This document shows positions 18,985 through 27,414 of a stretch of DNA of 64,000 bases, piece after piece (within the stretch, counting starts at the first letter, position 1; the number at the start of each line of letters is the position of its first letter). The translations under genes were made by a program, and so were the position numbers. The notes beneath the pieces were generated by a model. The model ran no database searches and was not told the DNA's origin. It worked only from the letters and a program-made list of their open reading frames with translations. The stretch is from Bifidobacterium sp. B4142 (GTDB lineage: Bacteria; Actinomycetota; Actinomycetes; Actinomycetales; Bifidobacteriaceae), in contig NZ_JAFNMJ010000004.1 in NCBI RefSeq assembly GCF_026537325.1, positions 62,001 through 126,000 of the forward strand, read 5' to 3'.

Positions 18985-19020
18985 AGAACCCCCGTCATAG
19001 CCATAACTGACGGGGGTTCT
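18985..19020 (+). terminator. Strong hairpin terminator after MFS gene
   Basis: A 13-base perfect inverted repeat (AGAACCCCCGTCA at 18985-18997, TGACGGGGGTTCT at 19008-19020) with a 10-base loop, followed by only a short U-rich tail. It lies 200 bases after the MFS stop. The 18778-18984 stretch between them is GC-rich with several smaller hairpins and no gene I can support. Confidence 0.6.
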
Positions 19021-19303
19021 TCCATATCGTCGGCCCCTACCTTCAATCCTTTGCCTATAAAACACAACTTATACAGACGCCAGAGAAGAGGAGTCCCAGA
19101 ATGCGGCTCCATGAAACTTTTCATCCCATTTTGGTATCCGTCAACCTTTCGTCTCACATCCAGAGAAGCAGAAATCCAAAGGGCAGATGACCGGCCCAGC
19201 CAAGCACGAAGCGACTCATTGATTTGCAGGACTCATGGGTTTGCAAACGCCTGACCGTCCCGCAATAGACCTTAACGAGCTCAATCGAGCCATTGGCCGT
19301 GCG

Positions 19304-19317
19304 GTTTCACGTGAAAC
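19304..19317. other. parS centromere site (outlying)
   Basis: GTTTCACGTGAAAC is the ParB-binding palindrome core, in the context GG...CG instead of TG...CA. It lies about 43 kb from dnaA in the spacer between the MFS gene and dcd, isolated from the six other copies at 50.7-57.1 kb. Confidence 0.85.
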
Positions 19318-19406
19318 GTCGACACACTGATACTTCCCCACAATGAAGAGAACCCGACGGTGCGTGAACATCGCCGGGCGAGAGAGAAGAAAGGGAAATC
19401 AGTTGT

Positions 19407-19437
19407 CGGACGGAGGTCAGCCGCCCGTTCGGTTTTT
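19407..19437 (+). terminator. U-tailed hairpin in MFS-dcd spacer
   Basis: CGGACGG (19407-19413) can pair with CCGTTCG (19425-19431, with a G-T pair), followed by GTTTTT. It looks like an intrinsic terminator with no gene between it and the preceding terminator at 19020. The 19021-19613 spacer thus holds a parS site, this hairpin and the dcd promoter region, and possibly a small RNA ending here. Confidence 0.4.
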
Positions 19438-19613
19438 GAGCCGACATTTATAGTAAAGAATAGCTACCTTATGGCGACGATAGTGTTATCTGAGAATTCT
19501 CTGTGAATCCAGCGAGATCAGAAGCGGGCATAGGGCCGGTTAGACTGGATTTCGGATGGTTTCCCGCCCAAGGAGAGACCCTCGACGAACGAGCCTAAAG
19601 GAGATACCTCGGC

Positions 19614-20195
19614 ATGTTGCTCAGCGACCATGACATCCTGGATGCCCACCAGGCAGGACATCTGAATCTGGACCCGTGGACACCTGCCATGGTTCAGCCC
19701 TCCAGCGTGGATGTGCGCCTGGACCGCTACTTCCGGGTCTTCAACAACCATCAGTACACCTATGTGGATCCCGCAGAGGACCAGGGTGCACTGACTGAGC
19801 AGTTCGAGGTGCCAAAGGACGAACCCTGGATTTTGCATCCAGGCGAGTTCGTTCTGGGATCCACCTGGGAGTATGTCAAGCTGGACTCCACCCTGGCAGC
19901 CCGGCTGGAGGGTAAGAGCTCCCTGGGCCGTCTGGGCATCCTGACTCACTCCACTGCCGGTTTCGTTGATCCCGGCTTTGAAGGGCACATCACCCTGGAG
20001 CTGTCGAACGTGAGCACCCTGCCGGTCAAACTCTGGCCAGGCATGAAGATCGGCCAGATGTGCTTCTTCCAACTCTCCTCCCCGGCCCAGTACCCCTATG
20101 GATCCAAGCACAACGGCTCCCATTACCAGGGCCAGCGCGGTCCAACCCCTTCCCGCTCCTACGTCAACTTCTACAAGGCCGATGTCTCGGACTGA
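19614..20195 (+). CDS. dcd: dCTP deaminase
   Basis: 193 residues, normal length. It converts dCTP towards dUMP, feeding thymidylate synthesis and limiting dUTP. Motifs: [16 protein letters not shown] (about 28-43), [11 protein letters not shown] (about 99-109), [21 protein letters not shown] with the catalytic Glu (about 112-132), and a C-terminal lid [14 protein letters not shown]. The TAGFVDPGF form resembles the bifunctional actinobacterial enzyme that releases dUMP directly; that sub-assignment is inference. AAAGGAGATACC precedes ATG 19614. Confidence 0.95.
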   Translation: MLLSDHDILDAHQAGHLNLDPWTPAMVQPSSVDVRLDRYFRVFNNHQYTYVDPAEDQGALTEQFEVPKDEPWILHPGEFVLGSTWEYVKLDSTLAARLEGKSSLGRLGILTHSTAGFVDPGFEGHITLELSNVSTLPVKLWPGMKIGQMCFFQLSSPAQYPYGSKHNGSHYQGQRGPTPSRSYVNFYKADVSD

Positions 20196-20472
20196 CGAAG
20201 CAACACGACTGAACTTGCATGAAGTCTGCATGGCGCCATTGACGTAAAGAGCCAGAATGCCGCTACATGAGCTCAACGGCCTGTTCATGCATGGTTTTCA
20301 TAAGGCTCACTCATTGGGATTCAAATACGTCCTCCAGTTATGGGGCGTATGAGCAAGGCAGACATAGACCCGCGTTTTCTACGGACTCGTCCGCAGAATA
20401 GAATCGGCATCTCACTCAACGAAGTACCCGGCTTGCCCGATATCTCACTTGAGAATTGCATACAATCTGACC

Positions 20473-20666
20473 ATGCAGAAGGCTAATGAATTGCGGCCAG
20501 GCTTCAGGCTGGAGAGGGATGGCGCCAAAGACCTCGCCCATGTTGGAGCAGAGTGGTAGCGCAGGAACTTGCAGATATCATTGAAAATGCCGCAGTCCTC
20601 CCGCACAGCCTTGACAATGTCCTGGTCCTGGCCATGCCCACGTCACTTGACTTCAAGCCCACTTGA
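20473..20666 (+). pseudogene. Possible broken small gene
   Basis: From ATG 20473 a coding-like frame reads MQKANELRPGFRLERDGAKD and stops at TAG 20557. In the next frame, from about 20550, it continues as VVAQELADIIENAAVLPHSL and ends at TGA 20664, without a start of its own. The two pieces together look like one protein interrupted by a frameshift. I do not recognise the family. The rest of the 20196-20720 spacer shows nothing else. Confidence 0.25.
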
Positions 20667-20720
20667 AGGCGTACAGATAAAGAGACGATTTACCACAAAC
20701 AACTCGCCACGGGAGAATGG

Positions 20721-21365
20721 ATGACCAATCTGCTGATACTGGGCGCCAACGGTCGTATAGCCCGCCTGGTCCGGAAGGACCTGCTGACCGGTGAAAGCGA
20801 CACGCACCTGACCGAGTACCTGCGCATCGCCGACCGACTGCCCGTCCTTGACCCGACCAGGGAAACCACCATCGAGGGGGACGTGAACGACTATCCCCAC
20901 CTTGTTCATGCAATGCAGGGCCAGGATATCGTCCTGGCCGATCTTGGCGGGCAATTCGAGCCCATGGCCGACAAAACGGTCCGGGCCATGGAACAGGCAG
21001 GGGTCAAGCGCCTGATCTGGATTACCGGACTCGGGCTCTACCATGAGGTGCCGGGCGAATTCGGCCGTTGGGTCGAGGAGTCCTGCGGCCATGAGGTCAT
21101 GGAGGACACCCGTCGGGCAGGACGTCTCATCGAAGATTCCGACCTGGACTACACGATCATCCGCGCCGCCTACTTGGATGACCAGCCCGACCGTGACTAC
21201 GAACTGACTGAGAAAGGTCAACCGTACAGAGGGACGACCGTGTCCCGGAACTCTATAGCGGACCTGATTGAAAAGATCCTGGCCGACCCGGCCGAGCACA
21301 GCCGAGCCAGTCTGGGCATATCCCGACCAAGCACCGATGGCGACAGGCCGGTCTGGGTGGGCTGA
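20721..21365 (+). CDS. NmrA-like / atypical SDR NAD(P)-binding protein
   Basis: 214 residues. The N-terminus MTNLLILGANGRIARLV is a Rossmann nucleotide-binding loop of the GxxGxxG atypical-SDR type (GANGRIA). ITGLGLY and DYTIIRAAYLDD match NAD(P)H-binding NmrA/YwnB-like proteins, which often act as redox sensors or small reductases; the catalytic YxxxK of classical SDRs is absent. Start at ATG 20721 follows GGGAGA. The CMD-cupin gene begins 102 bases later on the same strand, suggesting a small redox or stress-related pair. The specific reaction cannot be named. Confidence 0.8.
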   Translation: MTNLLILGANGRIARLVRKDLLTGESDTHLTEYLRIADRLPVLDPTRETTIEGDVNDYPHLVHAMQGQDIVLADLGGQFEPMADKTVRAMEQAGVKRLIWITGLGLYHEVPGEFGRWVEESCGHEVMEDTRRAGRLIEDSDLDYTIIRAAYLDDQPDRDYELTEKGQPYRGTTVSRNSIADLIEKILADPAEHSRASLGISRPSTDGDRPVWVG

Positions 21366-21467
21366 CGGCGTTCCAAACATCCAGGTGCTCTGACCCGCAG
21401 CAACCAAAAGACCCGAATATCGTAGATATGCCAAAATGACGGCGGACATGAAAGAAGGAGAACTATC

Positions 21468-22235
21468 ATGGCAATCAAACAGACGGCTGGGCACGATCAG
21501 CTCGGCGACTTCGCACCCCTCTTCGCCCACTTCAACGACGACGTGCTTTTCGGCCAGGTTTGGTCCCGCGAGGAGGAACTCTCGGCCCACGACCGGAGCA
21601 TGATCACCTGCGCCGGGCTGATGGCCATGGGCCTCTTCCCCCAGCTGCAGAGCCACATGAACCTGGCCAAGCGCAATGGGGTCACCAGATCCGAAATGGT
21701 GGAACTGATCACCCAGCTAGCCTTCTACGCCGGCTGGCCCAAGGCCTGGAGCGCCTTCAACCTGGCCAAGGAGATCTTCGGCGATGAGGAAGCAACGGCG
21801 GACGCAGGCCGATCAGAGGCCATGAACCAGGCAGACGTCCTGCCCGACTCCGGCTTCTACCCCCTAGGGGACCCTGCCGATGGCCCCAACTTCACCGGTC
21901 ATGCCTGGCTGTACCACCTAACCGAACCAGATGTGGAATGCTCAGCAGGCAACGTCACCTTCGCCCCCGGCTGCTTCAACCGCTGGCACACCCACCCACA
22001 TGGCCAGCTCCTCCTGGTTACGGCCGGTTTGGGCTGGGAGCAGGAAGAGGGCCGGAAGCCTCGGCAGCTCAAGCCAGGCGATGTGGTCTTCTGCCCCGCA
22101 GGCGTCAGACACTGGCACGGGGCATCGAGGAACTCATCCATGACCCACGTCGCCGTCACCCCGACCCGGGAAGGCCAGTCACCGGTCGAGTGGCTGGACT
22201 TCCCCGATTCCGAACAGGTGGCCGCCCTGGGTTGA
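21468..22235 (+). CDS. Carboxymuconolactone decarboxylase-cupin fusion protein
   Basis: 255 residues with two modules. Residues about 15-105 form a CMD/AhpD-like helical domain (FGQVWSREEELSAHDRSM, then LPQL...HMNLAKRNG and ELITQLAFYAGWPKAWSAF). There is no CxxC, so peroxidase activity of the AhpD type is unlikely. Residues about 140-245 form a cupin: RWHTHPHGQLLLVTAG carries a plausible metal-binding His pair, and LKPGDVVFCPAGVRHWHGA the second motif. Such fusions are annotated as quercetin-type or gamma-carboxymuconolactone decarboxylase-like, function unproven. GAAGGAGA precedes ATG 21468. The 22236-22574 spacer after it holds only the promoter area of the next gene, as far as I can see. 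Confidence 0.85.
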   Translation: MAIKQTAGHDQLGDFAPLFAHFNDDVLFGQVWSREEELSAHDRSMITCAGLMAMGLFPQLQSHMNLAKRNGVTRSEMVELITQLAFYAGWPKAWSAFNLAKEIFGDEEATADAGRSEAMNQADVLPDSGFYPLGDPADGPNFTGHAWLYHLTEPDVECSAGNVTFAPGCFNRWHTHPHGQLLLVTAGLGWEQEEGRKPRQLKPGDVVFCPAGVRHWHGASRNSSMTHVAVTPTREGQSPVEWLDFPDSEQVAALG

Positions 22236-22574
22236 ACCGCCTTATAAATAAACCTGGGTGGATAATATCTCCAGCGGGAAGGACGATAATTCCAACCGAA
22301 TCATTGCTGTTTCACCCTTACTGCACGACCAGGCCATACTGCAGCTGATAGCCGCCGTTGGCTCAGCCGGTACCGACGGACACGTGGCGACGGCAGACGC
22401 TCCACCCAGCCTTTCGGCCGGGCCATCTTGGGCTCTTCGGACGAGGACAAATCCAGCAGCGTATCCGCAGGAACCTTCAGATGGCCTCCCTTCTCACCTT
22501 CCGGCGCGTGGATGCAGGAATGCGAGGTTGGTTGGCAGACCGGCCGGTTTCCGCCTGCCCCTAGTATGGAGAGC

Positions 22575-23567
22575 ATGGCTAACAAGAAAGGCCCGACCAA
22601 GGGTTCGGGCGGCAAGCACCGCAACAAACTGCGCGGCCGAGGGCCTACCCCCAAAGCTGAGGATCGCGTCTACCACAAGGCCTACAAGGCCCGGCAGGCG
22701 GCCCAGCGCAGACAAGCGGCCGATCCACGTCTGGCTGCCCGCCGCCGGGCCGACCGATTCACCTCTGATTCCGACGATCTGGTTATCGGCCGCAACGCAG
22801 TCCTGGAAGCCCTGCGTGTAGGCGTCCCGGCCAGCCAGCTCTATCTGGCCGCCCGGATGGACCATGACGATAGGACCAGAGAGATCGTGCGACTGGCCGG
22901 GCAGGAGGGACTCAACCTGCTGGAAGCCGACCGCCTAGAGATGAACCGCATCGCCCGGTCCAGCAACCACCAAGGTGTGGTCCTCAAGGTGCAGCCTTAC
23001 CAGTACGCCTCCCTGCAGAGCCTGGTCGACAGGGCCGAAAAGCACGCAGCCGCCCTAGACGGGGCCGACCAGGAGACCAAGGTTGCCGCCCGCCCGCTGT
23101 TCATCGCCCTGGATGGAGTAACCGATCCGCAGAATCTAGGGGCCGTGATCCGTTCAGCCGCAGCCTTCGGAGCCTCGGGAGTGGTTCTGCCCGAGCGCCG
23201 CAGCGCCTCGGTCACAGCTGCGGCCTGGAAGGTGTCTGCCGGAGCCGCCGCCCACCTGCCCGTGGCCCGTGTGGTCAATCTGACCAAGGCCATTCAAGGG
23301 CTTAAAGAGCGCGGCTACTATGCGGTTGGCCTGGACGGCGCAGGCAGCGCCATAGTAGGCGAGACTGGCTTCGAGACTGATCCTCTTGTGGTGGTCCTAG
23401 GGTCCGAGGGCAAGGGGCTGAGCCGCCTGGTCCGAGAGAACTGTGATGCCTTGGCCTCCATCCCCATCTCCAGCTCGGTGGAATCCCTGAACGCCTCGGT
23501 TGCAGCTGGCATCAGCCTTTACGCCGTAGCCATGGCACGCCGACGGTCCGCGCACCAAGCCAAATAG
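22575..23567 (+). CDS. rlmB: SpoU-family rRNA 2'-O-methyltransferase (RlmB type)
   Basis: 330 residues from ATG 22575 (MANKKGPTKGSGGKHRNKL), with GGAG just upstream; ATG 22566 is an alternative and the frame is open further 5'. A basic disordered tail (about 1-70) precedes the substrate-binding domain (VIGRNAVLEALRVG, about 73-86; SSNHQGVVLKV, about 135). The knotted SPOUT domain follows with FIALDGVTDPQNLGAVIRSAA (motif 1), VVVLGSEGKGLSRLV (motif 2) and IPISSSVESLNASVAAGISLY (motif 3). RlmB methylates G2251 of 23S rRNA. The paralogue TrmH for tRNA is less likely given the N-terminal L30e-like domain. It converges with the DUF4032 gene, 103 bases away. Confidence 0.88.
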   Translation: MANKKGPTKGSGGKHRNKLRGRGPTPKAEDRVYHKAYKARQAAQRRQAADPRLAARRRADRFTSDSDDLVIGRNAVLEALRVGVPASQLYLAARMDHDDRTREIVRLAGQEGLNLLEADRLEMNRIARSSNHQGVVLKVQPYQYASLQSLVDRAEKHAAALDGADQETKVAARPLFIALDGVTDPQNLGAVIRSAAAFGASGVVLPERRSASVTAAAWKVSAGAAAHLPVARVVNLTKAIQGLKERGYYAVGLDGAGSAIVGETGFETDPLVVVLGSEGKGLSRLVRENCDALASIPISSSVESLNASVAAGISLYAVAMARRRSAHQAK

Positions 23568-23670
23568 CCCTAGGTAGGCACCGGCAATCTGAAGACGGAC
23601 AGTCCCAAGCGGCAACAGTCTGCGTGCAGCGGCCGACATGCAGCGGACCCTTGCCGCACAAACTCAAGAG

Positions 23671-25347
23671 TCAGCTGGAGGCCCAGACCGCGTCATCCTG
23701 GTCATCCTGGTCGGCAGCCGCATCCAGGCTGCCGGGGGCGTAGACCGATCTCAGCGAGCTTCGACCGCCATTCGTGTCTTCAAAGACTGGTTGCGACGGC
23801 ACCTCCTCGCCTGCCCGGTCACGGTCCTTCTGCGTGCCCGCTCCGGTCTGGCCTCCAACATCGGTTTGTTCAGTCGCCCTTGTGTTAGCTGCGTCATGGC
23901 CTTTCACTTCATGGCCATTTGCATCCTTGTCGGTCTGATCACGGGTGACTTGCTTACCCTGACCAGCCTGGGCATGGGCACCCTGCCAGTTCATCTCGTC
24001 ATCGACCACGCCGGCGTCCGCCTCTTCGTTGATGGTCTTCATGTCCTCGGAATCCAGCCGGTACTCTGGCAGGGACTCACTGATGTAGCTCTGCACGGCC
24101 TCGGCCATGGGCACGTCGTGGCCGGCCTTCTCGGCCATCAGCCAGCGGTGGGTCAGCACCTCGTGGAAGAACTGGGCCGGTTCGATCTGCGATCGGTATT
24201 CCGGTGGAATCATACGCACAGTGGGCTCGAAGACCTCGCGCATCCAGTCGGTGGCCACGATCTCCAGGTCCTCGCCCTGCCGCCAGGTAGATGCCCGGTA
24301 AGCATCCAGATCGTTGAGCAGCCGCCGGGCCTGATTCTCCTGCACATCCAGGCCGGTCAGCCGCAACAGCTTGCGGGAGGCGTAGCCGGCATCGACCACC
24401 CTTGGGCGCACCAACACCCGGTTGCCGTTCTCCTCGGTCTTCATCTCCAGCTCGTCCACGTCAAAGCCTAGATCGTTGAGCCGGTTGACGCGGCGCTCGA
24501 TCTTCCACATCTCGTCCGGATCGAAGCTGTCCACGTCCGTCAGAGCGCTCCAGAGGGAATGGTAGCGGTCCACCAGCCGGTTGCCCACGCCAACCTCGTC
24601 CACCTCGCCGGCCAGAAGATTGCCGGAGTCCAAATCCATGAGCTCGCCGATGATGTTGGTCCTGGCCAGGTCGATGTCATACTCGCGCTGGCCGTCAGTC
24701 AGGCTGGGGTGCAGATCACCAGTCTCGGCATCGACCAGGAAAGCCGAGAAGGCGTCGGCATCACGCAGGAAGAGCACATTGGACAGGGAGACATCGCCCC
24801 AGTAGAACCCTGCCAGATGGAGCCTCACCAGGAGGACTGCAAGGGCATCGATCAAACGCTCTGCCGTATCCGGACGCAGATTGCGGGCGAAGAGGGCGCG
24901 ATAAGGCAGCGAGAACTTCAGATGCTGAGTGACCAGCATGGCCTCAAGAGGCTCGCCCTCACGAGTGTGGCGACCGGTGACCACGGCGATGGGATTGACC
25001 GTGGGCAGCTCCAGTTTTTGCAGCTTGCGCAGGAGCTCATACTCACGCTCAGCCACCCGCTGGGTGATTTCCTTCATGGCGTAGACATCATCGCCCACGT
25101 GGACGAAGCGCACCACGTGCCGGGAGATGCCTCTGGGCAGGTTGGCCAGCAGATCCCGGGGCCAGGTGGCCAGCGGCCGCTCCCAGGGCAGGGTAAACAT
25201 CCTGGGGTTGGAGCTGGTGGCCGTGATGTGCAGGGCGGCCGGCTCCTGCTCGGAGGAGGGATCGGCCGTGGTCTTTATCGAGGTGGCTTTCATGGCGCGA
25301 GGGTCCAGAGAGGAGGCCGTCGCCCGGTTGATGTTCACGCTAGTCAT
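23671..25347 (-). CDS. DUF4032 protein with kinase-like domain
   Basis: 558 residues, typical of the actinobacterial DUF4032 family. The N-terminal part resembles lipopolysaccharide-kinase/WaaP-like folds: YAMKEI (Lys, about 89), LHLAGFYWGDVSLSNVLFL (HRD-loop equivalent with GDxSLSN, about 180-198) and LVDAETGD (metal-binding Asp, about 208). It continues into the DUF4032 domain (EYDIDLARTNIIGEL, RLTGLDVQENQARRLLNDLD, HEVLTHRWLMAEKAG). The last about 130 residues are acidic and Gln/Asp-rich low complexity, ending in DQDDQDDAVWASS. No membrane helix is seen. The cellular role is unknown. ATG 25347 follows GGATGGATGAAGC. It lies 176 bases after the UgpC-type ATPase on the same strand, with a hairpin between them. 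Confidence 0.85.
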   Translation of the reverse strand: MTSVNINRATASSLDPRAMKATSIKTTADPSSEQEPAALHITATSSNPRMFTLPWERPLATWPRDLLANLPRGISRHVVRFVHVGDDVYAMKEITQRVAEREYELLRKLQKLELPTVNPIAVVTGRHTREGEPLEAMLVTQHLKFSLPYRALFARNLRPDTAERLIDALAVLLVRLHLAGFYWGDVSLSNVLFLRDADAFSAFLVDAETGDLHPSLTDGQREYDIDLARTNIIGELMDLDSGNLLAGEVDEVGVGNRLVDRYHSLWSALTDVDSFDPDEMWKIERRVNRLNDLGFDVDELEMKTEENGNRVLVRPRVVDAGYASRKLLRLTGLDVQENQARRLLNDLDAYRASTWRQGEDLEIVATDWMREVFEPTVRMIPPEYRSQIEPAQFFHEVLTHRWLMAEKAGHDVPMAEAVQSYISESLPEYRLDSEDMKTINEEADAGVVDDEMNWQGAHAQAGQGKQVTRDQTDKDANGHEVKGHDAANTRATEQTDVGGQTGAGTQKDRDRAGEEVPSQPVFEDTNGGRSSLRSVYAPGSLDAAADQDDQDDAVWASS

Positions 25348-25385
25348 GCTTCATCCATCCCATCGCCGCCCATCCTATACGGGAA

Positions 25386-25416
25386 GAGCCCCGCACGGAT
25401 CCGCCGCGCGGGGCTC
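25386..25416 (-). terminator. Hairpin terminator of sugar ABC ATPase gene
   Basis: GAGCCCCGC (25386-25394) pairs with GCGGGGCTC (25408-25416). In minus-strand RNA it is followed by a weak U-rich tail (CTCTTCCC). It lies about 110 bases after the ATPase stop. Confidence 0.55.
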
Positions 25417-25523
25417 CTGGTCACCCGGTCAACAAGGAGAGGAAGGAAAATGATATCAACAATCGATACGGGCCCTGCGGATCGGCGGGAAACCATGGCC
25501 GAGCCACAGGGTCGCAGGGACGC

Positions 25524-26651
25524 TCAGTTCAGCCGGAGCTCGCTGGCCGGGGAGAACAGATGCATCTTGGCGGGGTCGATGTGGATCTTGACCACGTCGC
25601 CCACCCTGGGCAGGTCGCGCGGGTTGACGCGGATGGTGGTCAGCTTGTTCTGGTCGGACATGACGATGGCCTGCTCAGCCACGCTGTTGTCGGTCAGGAT
25701 GTTGCCGTAGATGTAGCCGTCGGAGCCCAGATCCTCCACATTGGCAACCTTCAGAGAGAACGCTTCAGGCTCGTCTGCACCAGCCAGGGAGGCATCCTCG
25801 GGACGGAAGCCGACGACGATCCTGCCTTGGTCCTCGGGGGTCAGCTTGTCCACAGCCTCGCGGGGCAGGCTGATGGTGTCCTCGCCGATCTTGGCCTGCC
25901 CATTGGCCACTGGGTGGATGTTGATGTTCATAGAGGGCGAGCCGATGAAGCCGGCCACGAAGACATTCTCCGGCCGGTCATAGAGCTCGGTAGGCGCCCC
26001 CACCTGCTGCAGGACACCCAACTTGATGACGGCGATCCTGTCGCCCATGGTCAGAGCCTCGGTCTGATCGTGGGTCACATACAGGGTGGTGACGTTGAGC
26101 TGACGCTGCAGAGCGGCAATCTGAGTACGGGTCTGAACACGCAACTTGGCATCCAAGTTGGACAGAGGCTCATCCATCAGGAAGACCTTGGGCTGACGCA
26201 CAATAGCGCGACCCATGGCCACACGCTGACGCTGGCCGCCGGACAGAGCCTTGGGCTTGCGGTCCAAGTACTCGGTCAGATCCAGCACCTCGGCGGCCTT
26301 CTCCACCCGCTGGCGAATCTCATCCTTGGGGGTGCCGGCGATCTTCAGGGCGAAGCCCATGTTGTCGGCAACGGTCATATGGGGGTAAAGGGCGTAATTC
26401 TGGAAGACCATGGCGATGTCGCGGTCCTTGGGCTGCATGGTCGTCACGTCCTTGTCGCCAATCATGATGCGGCCCTTGTTGACCTCCTCCAGGCCGGCCA
26501 GCATGCGCAGGGTAGTGGACTTTCCGCAGCCGGAAGGCCCTACCAGAACAAGGAATTCACCGTCTTTGATGTCCAGACTGAGGTCACTGACCGAGGGCTC
26601 ATCGTTGCCCGGGTAGATACGAGTGACGTGGTCGAATACCACTTCTGCCAT
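25524..26651 (-). CDS. Sugar ABC transporter ATP-binding protein (UgpC/MsmK family)
   Basis: 375 residues. ABC domain motifs in order: Walker [10 protein letters not shown] (about 38-46), Q-loop [12 protein letters not shown], signature [14 protein letters not shown], Walker [13 protein letters not shown] and switch His in YVTHDQTEA. The C-terminal MalK-type regulatory/TOBE region has FIGSPSMNI and VVGFRPED. No permease or binding-protein genes are adjacent, so it is an orphan of the MsmK/MsiK/UgpC type, which energises several carbohydrate importers; this shared role is inferred from family precedent. GGATGAAC precedes ATG 26651. The 26652-26852 spacer carries its promoter. Confidence 0.93.
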   Translation of the reverse strand: MAEVVFDHVTRIYPGNDEPSVSDLSLDIKDGEFLVLVGPSGCGKSTTLRMLAGLEEVNKGRIMIGDKDVTTMQPKDRDIAMVFQNYALYPHMTVADNMGFALKIAGTPKDEIRQRVEKAAEVLDLTEYLDRKPKALSGGQRQRVAMGRAIVRQPKVFLMDEPLSNLDAKLRVQTRTQIAALQRQLNVTTLYVTHDQTEALTMGDRIAVIKLGVLQQVGAPTELYDRPENVFVAGFIGSPSMNINIHPVANGQAKIGEDTISLPREAVDKLTPEDQGRIVVGFRPEDASLAGADEPEAFSLKVANVEDLGSDGYIYGNILTDNSVAEQAIVMSDQNKLTTIRVNPRDLPRVGDVVKIHIDPAKMHLFSPASELRLN

Positions 26652-26852
26652 TGTTCATCCTTTCATCGGCAGGTACGTGCCGAACGATCCGTAGTGAAGG
26701 GTTGATTTTCACTGTGGTTTCCGTCCCGGGGCCAACACCGACATCGGCATGACCATACGACGGTTTTCTATTTTTGGTTAAGAGAAACTCTCCCTTGAGC
26801 CAGTGCCCACTATACACCAAAGACTGAATTCGGCGTGCGAACCCTTGCCGGC

Positions 26853-27251
26853 TCAATCCTTGGTCTTGTCGGAAACTTCGGAGCTGGGCTCGAAGACCGT
26901 CCTGGCCACGTTGATCGCGTTGATGACACGCGGGAATCCCACGTAGGGAGCGCATTGGAGTATGGCTTCGACCACAGCCTCCTTGCTCAGCCCGACATTC
27001 AGAGCTCCCCGTATGTGAACAGCCAGCTGCGGAGCCGTGTCACCCTGCGTAACCAGACTGCCTATCGTGACCAGCTCACGCTGCTGAAGATCGAGCCCTT
27101 TCCTGGTGTATATGTCGCCAAAGGCGAACTCGACAATCCAGCGACCCAGGTCCGGCGCTATATCCTGAAGAGAGTCGATGACAGCTTGGCCTCCCTTGCC
27201 GTCAATGGCAGCCAAAGCTTTAGATCCCTTTTCAAAGCGCGAAGCTTCCAT
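26853..27251 (-). CDS. Carboxymuconolactone decarboxylase family protein
   Basis: 132 residues, single CMD domain. RKGLDLQQRELVTIGSLVTQGD (about 50-71) and LAVHIRGALNVGLSKEAVVEAI (about 76-97) match the family core, followed by YVGFPRVINAINVAR. No CxxC is present, so AhpD-type peroxidase activity is unlikely; PcaC-like lactone decarboxylase or an uncharacterised role remain. AGAAGGGG lies before ATG 27251. It is divergent from the Ser/Thr kinase gene, with TACAAT in the shared spacer as a possible -10. It is the second CMD protein of the window, but unlike the fusion at 21.5 kb it has no cupin. Confidence 0.85.
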   Translation of the reverse strand: MEASRFEKGSKALAAIDGKGGQAVIDSLQDIAPDLGRWIVEFAFGDIYTRKGLDLQQRELVTIGSLVTQGDTAPQLAVHIRGALNVGLSKEAVVEAILQCAPYVGFPRVINAINVARTVFEPSSEVSDKTKD

Positions 27252-27414
27252 GAAGCCCCTTCTTTCTGTTGCTTTGCATATTTCCCAGCCGAGAATATTG
27301 TATCAACGCCTGTTTACGCATTATGCCGCCGGCAGTCGAGCCATCTGCGACGATCACGGACGCGAGGAAACGGCAGAGGCCGCAATCAGGCCCTTTTCAA
27401 CGAGTCGGAGCACA

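Noticed and set aside
22301-22654. 117-codon minus frame before rlmB
   Set aside because: It overlaps the rlmB start, has Arg/Pro/Ser-biased composition and no family resemblance; a shorter start at its internal Met also lacks a ribosome-binding site.
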